A program made the translations under genes and the position numbers. A stretch of 64,000 nt of DNA from Pseudomonas azerbaijanoccidentalis (GTDB taxonomy: Bacteria; Pseudomonadota; Gammaproteobacteria; Pseudomonadales; Pseudomonadaceae): NCBI RefSeq assembly GCF_019145495.1, contig NZ_JAHSTU010000003.1, forward strand, positions 62,001 through 126,000, in the 5' to 3' direction. The notes under the pieces were generated by a model. That model did not search any database. It had not been told where the DNA came from and saw only the letters and a program-made list of their open reading frames with translations. Shown piece after piece: positions 9,588 through 17,296 of this stretch (position 1 is its first letter; the number at the start of each line of letters is the position of its first letter).

Positions 9588-9626
9588 GTGATTGGTTTTA
9601 AAGATGTAACGATTCAGTACAGAACA

Positions 9627-9648
9627 AGCCTTGCCTCCAGCCAAGGCT
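9627..9648 (+). terminator. Short hairpin after recQ
   Basis: Arms AGCCTTG and CAAGGCT around an 8-base loop, 39 bases after the recQ stop. There is no T-run directly after it, so strength is uncertain. Confidence 0.45.
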
Positions 9649-9660
9649 CATGCTTAGCTG

Positions 9661-9673
9661 ACTAATAATTAGT
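9661..9673. promoter_or_regulatory. Palindromic operator candidate before the MarR-type gene
   Basis: ACTAATAATTAGT is a perfect 6-1-6 palindrome 33 bases before the start codon of a MarR/SlyA regulator. MarR proteins bind AT-rich palindromes of this kind and usually autoregulate. Assignment by position and symmetry only. Confidence 0.5.
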
Positions 9674-9706
9674 ATTTCTCTATTTCAGTCTAACCATGAG
9701 TGTTTT

Positions 9707-10141
9707 ATGCCGTTAACCGATCAACACCGCTTTGGCATGCAATTGGCCCAGATGTCGCGAGGCTGGCGTGCCGAACTGGACCGCCGACTGGCTGGCCTCG
9801 GATTGTCCCAGGCTCGCTGGCTGGTGCTGCTGCACCTGGCCCGTTTCGAACAAGCCCCGACCCAGCGTGAACTGGCGCAAAGCGTGGGCGTAGAAGGGCC
9901 AACGCTGGCACGCTTGCTCGACAGCCTGGAAAGCCAGGGGCTGGTTCAGCGTCAATCGGTGCTGGAGGACCGTCGGGCGAAAAAGATCGTCCTCTGCGCC
10001 CCGGCCCGGCCTTTGATCGATCAAATTGAAACCATTGCCACCCAGCTGCGTCATGAACTATTCGAAGGCGTCGATGAGGCGGACTTGCGGGTCTGCATGC
10101 GGGTTCACGGGCACATCCTGACCAACCTGGAAAAGTCTTGA
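9707..10141 (+). CDS. MarR/SlyA family transcriptional regulator
   Basis: 144 residues. Winged-helix core: SQARWLVLLHLARFEQAPTQRELAQSVGVEGPTLARLLDSLESQGLVQRQ, then the wing VLEDRRAKKIVLCAPA, where the D-x-R-x-K motif is the MarR hallmark. Dimerising helices lie at both ends. Ligand and targets are unknown. In P. aeruginosa a regulator of this class also lies near recQ and a FimV-like gene, so the block is conserved. Confidence 0.88.
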   Translation: MPLTDQHRFGMQLAQMSRGWRAELDRRLAGLGLSQARWLVLLHLARFEQAPTQRELAQSVGVEGPTLARLLDSLESQGLVQRQSVLEDRRAKKIVLCAPARPLIDQIETIATQLRHELFEGVDEADLRVCMRVHGHILTNLEKS

Positions 10142-10268
10142 GGCATAACCTTTCGCCAGGTTTTTGAGATAGCGCGTTGAGCCGACTATAAGAACTACTG
10201 CGCAATATCGTGTTCGTACCGGATGTGCGAACGCGTGCAGATTGGTTTTGGTCAGTTAAGGGATGCTC

Positions 10269-11945
10269 ATGCTTGAAGGTCGGCGAGTCGTTGTACGGTA
10301 TTGCGCCCGGTGGTTGCTGGGCGGTGCCGCTGTCACTTGGTCGGCATTGGCGCCGGCCTTGGGCCTGGGTGATATCACCCTGCATTCGGCGCTGAACCAG
10401 CCGCTGCGCGCCGACATTGCTTTGGTGGATGCGGCGGGGCTGGAAGAGGGCGAACTGTCCGTCAGCCTGGCCACGGCCGAAGAGTACAGTCGTGCGGGCG
10501 TCGACCGGGTATTGTTCCTCAACGACTTGAAGTTCACGCCCATCCTGCGCGGCAACCGCCGTTTGATCCGGGTCACTTCGAGCAAACCGGTTAACGAACC
10601 CTTCCTGAATTTTCTGGTGCAGCTCAATCAGCCCAACGGCCGTTTGCTGCGCGAATACACTGTACTGATCGATCCCCCCGGTACGCCGGGCATTGTTCCT
10701 GTTGATGATGAACCACAGAGCAATAGCACCTCTTCAGCCTTTCCGAGCGTGCAGCCCACCACCCCGCCCGTACCAGCGCGCAAAGAGCCGACGCCGAAAC
10801 CCGCTGCTACCCCTGCCCCTGCCACTGATCCGCTGGCCGAGCAACTGGCCGCCAGTGTGCTGCAAGCCCAGCAGTTGCAGGCGACTATCGAGGCACTCAA
10901 CGCCAAGCTGCAAGCACAGGACGAACAGATCGCCGCTGATAAAAAACAGGTGACCGAGCTGCAAACCCGCTTGGCGGAGGTACAGCAGGCGGCCGCTCAG
11001 CCCGCTGCACCGGCAGTGGTTGTGCCAGCGCCGACCGTTGTTGAACCACCCAAAACCAATGGACTGTTAATCAGTGGACTGCTGGCGCTGGTGGGCTTGG
11101 TGTTGCTGGGCTGGTTCGTGCGACGAAGACAGCAAGCGACTCATGAGCAGGCTGAGTTTTCTTCGCCTCAGGAGCCGGTGCTGAATCGGGCAGCGGAACC
11201 GACGATGTCTGGCTCTGCGCTTCAATCGATCGCGGCACATAGTGATGAACTGCCTGTCAGCGATGTGATCGAGGAAGTGGCTGTGTATCTGGCCTATGGT
11301 CGATTCACCGAGGCGCTCGGCTTGCTGCGAGAAGCGATGGCCAAAGAGCCGGAGCGCACGGACCTTGCCGTGCAATTGCTGGAAGTGCTCGGCAAACAGG
11401 GCGATGCCACTGCCTACGAGGCGCAGGAGGCCAATCTGCGCAACGCCGGCTTCGATGGGCAAAAACTCCAGGAGATCCGCGCGCGTCATCCGAAATTGAG
11501 CCCCGTTGCACCGGTCCCGCTGGCGGCTGTCGTTGCGCCTGTGGCCACAGCATTCGATGACGAGGTCCAGTTGAACCCGCAAGACTTGGCGATGGATACG
11601 AACTGGGACTTGCTTGAACTCACGGATCCCGCTGTACCGGATGCGTCCTTCGCGAGCGAACCGGCATTGCCGGTGCCGGAAATTGAATGGGAAATCGAGT
11701 CGGCCTCCCGTTCGCTGGACGACAGTTTCCTCGATGAATTCCGCGAGCCGGATTCCTCGCTGGCGCTTGAGCCGCTCAACCTTGAGCCGGACGAACCGAA
11801 CAATGCCGGCAAACTGGAACAGGCCCAGACCTGCATCGATGACGGCGATCTGGACAGCGCCATCGCCTTGCTCAACGAATTGCTCAGGGACGCCGAAGAA
11901 CCGCTGAAGCAGACAGCCCGCAGCCTGCTGGCCGGTATTCGTTGA
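10269..11945 (+). CDS. FimV/HubP-like polar landmark protein, short form
   Basis: 558 residues from the ATG at 10269, which has AAGG 7 bases upstream; the ATG at 10263 is too close to it. Signal-like N-terminus, then the FimV N-terminal domain (GDITLHSALNQPLRADIAL...LKVTSSKPVNEPFLNFLVQLN type). A proline-rich linker, a coiled coil (about residues 190-240), one membrane segment (about 267-286), an acidic cytoplasmic region and a C-terminal FimV TPR-like motif (LEQAQTCIDDGDLDSAIALLNELL) follow. The family organises the cell pole and type IV pili. No LysM domain is evident, unlike full-length FimV, so this looks like the shorter paralogue found next to recQ in pseudomonads. Confidence 0.85.
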   Translation: MLEGRRVVVRYCARWLLGGAAVTWSALAPALGLGDITLHSALNQPLRADIALVDAAGLEEGELSVSLATAEEYSRAGVDRVLFLNDLKFTPILRGNRRLIRVTSSKPVNEPFLNFLVQLNQPNGRLLREYTVLIDPPGTPGIVPVDDEPQSNSTSSAFPSVQPTTPPVPARKEPTPKPAATPAPATDPLAEQLAASVLQAQQLQATIEALNAKLQAQDEQIAADKKQVTELQTRLAEVQQAAAQPAAPAVVVPAPTVVEPPKTNGLLISGLLALVGLVLLGWFVRRRQQATHEQAEFSSPQEPVLNRAAEPTMSGSALQSIAAHSDELPVSDVIEEVAVYLAYGRFTEALGLLREAMAKEPERTDLAVQLLEVLGKQGDATAYEAQEANLRNAGFDGQKLQEIRARHPKLSPVAPVPLAAVVAPVATAFDDEVQLNPQDLAMDTNWDLLELTDPAVPDASFASEPALPVPEIEWEIESASRSLDDSFLDEFREPDSSLALEPLNLEPDEPNNAGKLEQAQTCIDDGDLDSAIALLNELLRDAEEPLKQTARSLLAGIR

Positions 11946-12014
11946 AAATCCAAGGTGAGGTTTTAGCGAGCGAAGAAGCTGCTTATGATAGCGACGCCCT
12001 CTGGCTCAAGAGAT

Positions 12015-12311
12015 ATGCCTGTCATGAACGCGGATAAACCGGAAATCATCATCACCTATTGCACCCAATGCCAATGGCTGTTGCGTGCCGCGTGGCTGGC
12101 GCAGGAACTGCTCAGTACCTTTGGCGACGACTTGGGCAAGGTGTCCCTGGTGCCGGGAACGGGCGGGGTCTTTCATGTTTTTTGTGACGATGTGCAGATC
12201 TGGGAGCGCAAGGCTGACGGCGGCTTCCCTGAGGCCAAGGTGCTCAAGCAACGGGTCCGCGATCAGATTGATCCGGACCGTGACCTGGGGCACAACGACC
12301 GCACTCAGTGA
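12015..12311 (+). CDS. SelT/SelW/SelH family redox protein
   Basis: About 98 residues. The N-terminal beta-strand plus CxxC motif (IIITYCTQCQWLLRAAWLAQELL) and the GxGGxFxV segment (GTGGVFHVFCDDVQIWERK) define the bacterial SelW-like thioredoxin fold, with Cys in place of selenocysteine. Substrate unknown. The start could also be the ATG at 12024 or 11985; none has a strong ribosome binding site. It overlaps the convergent EamA gene by 7 bases. Confidence 0.8.
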   Translation: MPVMNADKPEIIITYCTQCQWLLRAAWLAQELLSTFGDDLGKVSLVPGTGGVFHVFCDDVQIWERKADGGFPEAKVLKQRVRDQIDPDRDLGHNDRTQ

Positions 12312-13198
12312 GAGGCGGCTTCTGCCGCCACCGCTTTGCGGCTTGAACCGCCCGAGAGCCTGCTCGACACCACGATCGCGACAATGATCAACGCACCGCC
12401 GAGCAGCATGCGCAGGGTTGGGTTTTCATTGAACAACAGCCAGGCCATGGTGATGCCGTACACCGGCTCCAGGGCAAACACCACGGCGGCGGTGCGTGCC
12501 TTGATCACGGCCAGGCTGGCGACGAACAGGCTGTGGGCGACACCGGTGCAGAACACGCCGAGCAGGCCGATCCACAGCCAATCGATGGCGCGCACCTCGC
12601 TCAAGTGAGGTGCCGCTGCCGGCAGCAGGCACAAGCCGACTACCACGTTCTGACACAATGCTGCCTGCACCGGCGGGATGCGTGCGGAGCTGGCACGGTT
12701 GGTCAGCGACAACAGGGAGAACAGCAAGCCGGAAAGCACCGACCATAGCAGGCCGGTGGTGGCACCGCTGGCCAGATCGAATTCAGGCGTGACCAGCACC
12801 AGACCCACGCTGACCAGCGCTACCAGCACGATTTCATTGGCGCGGATACGCTCACGGAAAATCAGCCCTTCGAGGATCACGGTGAAGGCCGGAAAACTGG
12901 CAAAGCCCAACGTCGCAATCGCCACGCCGGCGACCTTCACCGAAATGAAGAAACTCACCCAATGCCCGGCCAGCAACAGGCCGCTGAGCAACAGCCGACG
13001 TACGTCCACGGCTTCGAGTTTCTGCCAGCGCGTGTTGCTGGCAAACCGGGCAAAGAATGCCAGCGCCAACACCGCGAACGCAGCCCGGCCGAAGACGATG
13101 ACGGCCGGTGACGCGGCGGCGAGTTTGCCGAACACACCGGTCAGGCCGAACATCAGTGCGCCGATATGCAGGGCGCCAAGGGCGGTACGGGGAGTCAT
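12305..13198 (-). CDS. EamA/DMT-superfamily transporter
   Basis: 297 residues with about ten hydrophobic segments in two repeated EamA halves (GALHIGALMFGLTGVFGKLAAASP... and GLLWSVLSGLLFSLLSLTNR...), ending with a basic tail. Such proteins export metabolites or amino acids across the inner membrane; the substrate here is unknown. The ATG at 13198 follows AAGGA. A divergent partner is lacking, and the nearby AraC gene is on the same strand beyond a REP pair. Confidence 0.87.
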   Translation of the reverse strand: MTPRTALGALHIGALMFGLTGVFGKLAAASPAVIVFGRAAFAVLALAFFARFASNTRWQKLEAVDVRRLLLSGLLLAGHWVSFFISVKVAGVAIATLGFASFPAFTVILEGLIFRERIRANEIVLVALVSVGLVLVTPEFDLASGATTGLLWSVLSGLLFSLLSLTNRASSARIPPVQAALCQNVVVGLCLLPAAAPHLSEVRAIDWLWIGLLGVFCTGVAHSLFVASLAVIKARTAAVVFALEPVYGITMAWLLFNENPTLRMLLGGALIIVAIVVSSRLSGGSSRKAVAAEAASH

Positions 13199-13224
13199 GG
13201 CAATCCTTAACAATCAATAGACAG

Positions 13225-13310
13225 GTAGGAGCTGCCGCAGGCTGCGATCTTTTGATCTGGATCGCACAAAGCAAAAAATCAAAAGATCGCAGCCTGCGGC
13301 AGCTTCTACA
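13225..13310. repeat. REP pair in inverted orientation
   Basis: Two copies of the GTAGGAGCTGCCGCAGG...GATCTTTTGATC element face each other with a 20-base spacer. They sit between the AraC gene and the EamA gene and may act as a terminator-like hairpin. Confidence 0.85.
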
Positions 13311-13352
13311 TTGAACCGTGTAGCGGCAGCCCTGTCTGTCGCCAGACTCGCG

Positions 13353-14111
13353 TTATTTGTCGCCAGCCTCGCGCCGCAGTTTGCCCGGTGAGGCGCCGAA
13401 CTCGCGCAGCACCGCAGCGGCAAAAGCACTTTGGGAGCTGTAGCCGACCCGGCAGGCAATTTCGCCGATGGGCAGTTGCGAACTGCGCAGTAACCCCACG
13501 GCCTTGTGCAGGCGTCGACTACGAATGTAGTCCATCGGCGTCTGCCCGCATTCAGCCACGAACCGCGCATGCAGACGGGCGCTGGAGAGGCCGGCCACGC
13601 GCGCCAGATCGGCGACTTGCAGCGGGTAGGCGGCGTATTGGTCAATGTGCGCATTCAGCGCCGCGTAGGGCAAGCGTCGGCCGCCGACACTGTCGGGCCT
13701 GGCGTTGTTGAGACTGGCCAGCAACAGCACCGCGCCTTGTTGTGCGATCAGCGGGTCATCGACCTTGCTGTTGGCCAGCCAGTCGACCAGTTGGCTCTGC
13801 CCGGCGTCCAGCGACAGCCGACCGGCGTTGTCGAGCAAGCGTCGACTGGCCTCGGCATGCTCGCCCAGAGACTGGCCAATCCATTGATCGCCGGGTACGT
13901 CCAGGACCAGGCAACGACTGCCATTGGGACTGCCGCAGGCGTGATGAAACCCCGACGGAATGACCACGAAACTTTGCTGGACCACCTGACTGCCGCGCCC
14001 GTCGACCTCGAAATCCAGCGCACCCGACAGCCCGAACACCAATTGCGCGTGTTCGTGGCTGTGGACGATCAGGTCTTCGGTGTATTGGCGCAGGGTGAGG
14101 ATCGGTCTCAT
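13353..14111 (-). CDS. AraC family transcriptional regulator
   Basis: 252 residues from the ATG at 14111, preceded by GGGAGA. N-terminal cupin-like sensor domain (HSHEHAQLVFGLSGALDFEVDGR) and C-terminal double HTH (ADLARVAGLSSARLHARFVAECGQTPMDYIRSRRLHKA...IGEIACRVGYSSQSAFAAAVLREFGASPGKLRRE). It may control the EamA transporter downstream, as inferred from order only. Confidence 0.88.
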   Translation of the reverse strand: MRPILTLRQYTEDLIVHSHEHAQLVFGLSGALDFEVDGRGSQVVQQSFVVIPSGFHHACGSPNGSRCLVLDVPGDQWIGQSLGEHAEASRRLLDNAGRLSLDAGQSQLVDWLANSKVDDPLIAQQGAVLLLASLNNARPDSVGGRRLPYAALNAHIDQYAAYPLQVADLARVAGLSSARLHARFVAECGQTPMDYIRSRRLHKAVGLLRSSQLPIGEIACRVGYSSQSAFAAAVLREFGASPGKLRREAGDK

Positions 14112-14246
14112 TGCGGGTCTCCCGGTTCTGGGCGCCAGTCTACTACGGTGCGGCCCAAGCGCGTTGTCACACGACTGACTTGCGTCTGTCATGGGCCATT
14201 AACCCGACCGGCGCAAGCTTGCCAAAACTTGTCCTGAGGGTTGCCC

Positions 14247-15062
14247 ATGACCAGCGCCGAGCTCGCCAAACCCAGCCGTAAGCAACGTGTGCGGACCTTA
14301 TGGATTTCCGACGTGCATCTGGGCACGCGCGATTGCCAGGCCGAGCACTTGTCACAGTTTCTCAAGGGTTACCACGCAGACAAGATCTACCTGGTTGGCG
14401 ACATCATCGACGGCTGGAAACTGCGCGGCGGCATGTATTGGCCCCAGGCGCACACCAATGTGATCCGGCGCCTGCTGACCATGAGCAAGCGCGGCACCGA
14501 GGTGATTTATGTCACCGGTAACCACGACGAGTTCCTGCGTCGCTACTCCAAACTGATACTGGGCAACATCCAGTTGGTGGACGAAGCGGTGCACGTGACA
14601 GCGGACGGCCGGCATCTGTTGGTGATTCACGGCGACCAGTTCGACGTGATTACCCGCTACCACCGCTGGCTGGCGTTTCTCGGCGACTCGGCGTACGAGT
14701 TCACCCTGACCCTCAACCGTTGGCTCAACCACTGGCGTGCGCGATATGGCTACGGCTATTGGTCGCTGTCGGCGTATCTCAAGCACAAGGTCAAAACCGC
14801 AGTCAGTTTCATCAGCGACTTTGAAGAAGCCATCGCCCATGAGTGCGTCAAGCGTGAGCTGCATGGCGTGGTGTGTGGGCACATTCACCATGCCGAGATC
14901 CGCAAGGTCGGCGAGGTGGACTACCTCAATTGCGGCGATTGGGTGGAATCGTGCACGGCGTTGATCGAGCACTGGGACGGCACGATCGAGTTGTATCGTC
15001 TGGCCGATGTACAGGCGCGGGCGGCGCAGTTGAAGGCGGCTAAAGTCGCAGAATTGGCTTGA
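14247..15062 (+). CDS. UDP-2,3-diacylglucosamine diphosphatase-like metallophosphoesterase
   Basis: 271 residues. Calcineurin-like motifs are all present: SDVHLGT (Asp22, His24), GDIIDGW (Asp52), GNHDE (Asn92, His93), IHGDQFD, and CGHIHHAEI near the C-terminus. The family hydrolyses lipid A precursors (LpxH type). This long form with FLGDSAYEFTLTLNRWLNHWR is the LpxH-like paralogue, separate from the canonical LpxH usually encoded elsewhere, so lipid A specificity is not certain. ATG 14247 follows TGAGGG; the in-frame TTG at 14241 is too close. Confidence 0.85.
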   Translation: MTSAELAKPSRKQRVRTLWISDVHLGTRDCQAEHLSQFLKGYHADKIYLVGDIIDGWKLRGGMYWPQAHTNVIRRLLTMSKRGTEVIYVTGNHDEFLRRYSKLILGNIQLVDEAVHVTADGRHLLVIHGDQFDVITRYHRWLAFLGDSAYEFTLTLNRWLNHWRARYGYGYWSLSAYLKHKVKTAVSFISDFEEAIAHECVKRELHGVVCGHIHHAEIRKVGEVDYLNCGDWVESCTALIEHWDGTIELYRLADVQARAAQLKAAKVAELA

Positions 15063-15068
15063 GGAAAA

Positions 15069-15153
15069 ATCAAAAGATCGCAGCCTTCGGCAGCTCCTAC
15101 AAGGGATAACGCGATCTCATGTAGGAGCTGCCGAAGGCTGCGATCTTTTGATC
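15069..15153. repeat. REP pair in inverted orientation
   Basis: Arms with the core CGCAGCCTTCGGCAGCTCC and its inverse, separated by about 20 bases, lying between two convergent genes. The stem uses the CTTCGG / CCGAAG variant in both arms. Confidence 0.87.
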
Positions 15154-15744
15154 TTAAGCCGGCAAATGCTCTTCCATCGCCGCCTTGTAAATCGAGTTTT
15201 TCGGCTGCGCAAACAACCGCTCCATCATCGGCTCGAAAAAGCTCAGCGGCAGCGTGTCATAGGCCGGGTCGAATGCCGCGGCATCGTACTTGGCGCAAAA
15301 CTCGATGGTCGGCTGATACTGCGGATGCTCCTTGTATTGCTCGCGCAGATGCCGGTCCATGCCCAGGTGATGGAAGAAGTAGTAGCCCTGGAAAATCCCG
15401 TGCTTTTCCACCATCCACAGGTTCTCGGCGCTGACAAATGGCTTGAGGATCGCCGCCGCTATATCCGGGTGGTTATAGGAACCCAGGGTATCGCCGATGT
15501 CGTGGAGCAGGGCGCAGACCACGTATTCTTCATCTCGGCCATCCCGCCAGGCGCGGGTAGCGGTTTGCAGCGAATGGGTCAGGCGATCCACGGGAAAGCC
15601 GCCAAAGTCACCTTCCAGTAACTTCAGGTGCGCCGCGATACGGGCCGGCAATTGGCGGGCGTAGGCACTGAAGTCCGCGGCGATGATCGCCCAGTCTTCT
15701 TGCGTGCCGTCTTTCATATGGGTGAAACGAGCGTTGGCATTCAT
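15154..15744 (-). CDS. HD-domain phosphohydrolase/oxygenase-like protein
   Basis: 196 residues. HD signature: His in DRLTHSLQTATRAW, His-Asp in ALLHDIGDTLGSYNH, then HGIFQGYYFFHHLG with further possible metal ligands. The arrangement recalls the small HD proteins related to PhnZ-type mixed-valent di-iron oxygenases, but plain phosphohydrolase activity is equally possible. ATG 15744 follows GAGGG. The next gene on this strand is the Mpo1-like gene, 19 bases upstream, so the two may be co-transcribed. Confidence 0.78.
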   Translation of the reverse strand: MNANARFTHMKDGTQEDWAIIAADFSAYARQLPARIAAHLKLLEGDFGGFPVDRLTHSLQTATRAWRDGRDEEYVVCALLHDIGDTLGSYNHPDIAAAILKPFVSAENLWMVEKHGIFQGYYFFHHLGMDRHLREQYKEHPQYQPTIEFCAKYDAAAFDPAYDTLPLSFFEPMMERLFAQPKNSIYKAAMEEHLPA

Positions 15745-15763
15745 CGGCAATCCCTCGGGTGAA

Positions 15764-16075
15764 CTAGAACGGCACGCGCCCCAGAATCATGTCGCGGTAC
15801 ATGACGAAATCACCGAGCAGGCTGTAGAAAGGGTGCTGAAAGGTGGCGGGGCGGTTCTTCTCGAAGAAGAAATGCCCAACCCACGCAAAGGTGTATCCCG
15901 CCAACGGCAAGGCCCACAACAGCATCCACGCGCCTCGGCCGATGGTCAGCGCCAGAATGAAAATAACCAGTGTCGTGCCGATAAAGTGCAATCGTCGGCA
16001 GGTACTGTTGCTGTGTTCGCTGAGGTAGTACGGGTAAAACTCAGCGAAGCTGTTGAAACGCTTGATGTTTTCCAC
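15764..16075 (-). CDS. Mpo1-like (DUF962) membrane protein
   Basis: 103 residues from a GTG at 16075 (first residues MENIKRFNSFAEFYPYYLSEHS), the usual family N-terminus. An in-frame ATG at 16156 would add 27 residues but has no clear ribosome binding site. Conserved His residues in YLSEHSNSTCRRLHFIGT and WVGHFFFEKNRPATFQHPFYSLLGDF match the yeast Mpo1 dioxygenase family, which alpha-oxidises 2-hydroxy fatty acids. Two hydrophobic segments lie between the His clusters. Confidence 0.8.
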   Translation of the reverse strand: MENIKRFNSFAEFYPYYLSEHSNSTCRRLHFIGTTLVIFILALTIGRGAWMLLWALPLAGYTFAWVGHFFFEKNRPATFQHPFYSLLGDFVMYRDMILGRVPF

Positions 16076-16234
16076 GACTGCGATCTCTGTGGTTATTGTT
16101 CTGACTGCAAGTTGTTCTGCGGGTAGCTTATTTGAGTCTAGAGTGATCATTGGCATCAGCCAGTGACAATGGGCGCCACTTTAGTATCCTTCGGAAATGG
16201 GCCGTAGCACGCGGCCATCATGTAAGACACCGAC

Positions 16235-17296
16235 ATGAGCGAAAGAACGACTTCTGCAAGCTGGGCGATGGGGATTGTCAAAGCACTGGAAATGGACGGC
16301 CTGGATTGCCGGGTACTGTTCAAACAGCTAGGGCTCGACTACGCGGCACTGGATGATCCGGATGCGCGCTTCCCGCAAGATTCCATGACACGACTCTGGC
16401 AACGCGCGGTTGAGCTGTCCGGCAACCCGGCGATTGGCCTGAACATGGGCAAAGTAGTGCGACCGGCCTCGTTCCATGTGGCGGGCTACGCCTTGATGTC
16501 CAGCCAGACCCTGGCCGAAGGCTTTCAGCGCCTGGTGCGATACCAGCGCATCATCGCCGAAAGTGCCGACCTGAGTTTCCGTCTGCTGGACGAAGGCTAC
16601 GCACTGATTCTGACGGTGCACGGCGATCATTTGCCGCCGACCCGGCAGAGCGCCGAAGCCTCGCTGGCCTGTGCCTTGGCGCTGTGCGGCTGGCTGACCG
16701 GGCGCACATTACAACCGCGCAAGGTGCTGGTGCAGGGCGACCAACCCGCCGACCTTGAACCCTATAAAAAAGCCTTCCATGCGCCGCTGGTGTTCAACGC
16801 GCCCTACGATGCGCTGATCTTCGAACGCGCCGACATGGAAGCGCCGCTGCCGACGGCCAACGAAGCCATGGCGTTGCTGCATGATCGTTTTGCCGGTGAA
16901 TACCTGGCGCGGTTTTCCGAGAGTCGCGTCACTCACAAGGCGCGGCAGGTGTTGTGCCGCTTGCTGCCCCAGGGCGAACCCAAGCGTGATGCCGTGGCGC
17001 AAACGCTGCACCTGTCACAACGCACTCTGCAGCGACGATTGCAGGAAGAAGGCACGAGTTTTCAGACGTTGCTCGACGACACCCGGCGTGAACTGGCCGA
17101 ACAGTACCTGGCGCAACCCACCATGACTTTGCTGGAAATCGCCTACCTGTTGGGGTTTGCCGATCCGAGCAATTTCTTCCGCGCCTTCCGCCGCTGGTTC
17201 GACGCCACGCCCGGTGAGTACCGGGCGAGGCTGCTGCAAACGCCAGCGGTGGTCAATGGCGCCAGAACGCCGGAATACACAACACAAACACAGTGA
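16235..17296 (+). CDS. AraC family regulator with arabinose-binding-type N-terminal domain
   Basis: 353 residues. The long N-terminal domain (about 1-230; QDSMTRLWQRAVELSGNPAIGLNMGK) is the OruR/ArgR-like sensor of Pseudomonas AraC proteins, followed by two HTH motifs (VAQTLHLSQRTLQRRLQEEGTSFQTLL and LLEIAYLLGFADPSNFFRAFRRWFDATPGEYR). Target genes are not evident from context. The 3' end overlaps the convergent trkH gene by 44 bases. Confidence 0.88.
   Translation: MSERTTSASWAMGIVKALEMDGLDCRVLFKQLGLDYAALDDPDARFPQDSMTRLWQRAVELSGNPAIGLNMGKVVRPASFHVAGYALMSSQTLAEGFQRLVRYQRIIAESADLSFRLLDEGYALILTVHGDHLPPTRQSAEASLACALALCGWLTGRTLQPRKVLVQGDQPADLEPYKKAFHAPLVFNAPYDALIFERADMEAPLPTANEAMALLHDRFAGEYLARFSESRVTHKARQVLCRLLPQGEPKRDAVAQTLHLSQRTLQRRLQEEGTSFQTLLDDTRRELAEQYLAQPTMTLLEIAYLLGFADPSNFFRAFRRWFDATPGEYRARLLQTPAVVNGARTPEYTTQTQ

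Noticed and set aside
13225-13310. CRISPR-like repeated palindromes
   Set aside because: Repeats are paired REP elements scattered at gene ends, not regularly spaced arrays, and no cas genes are present.
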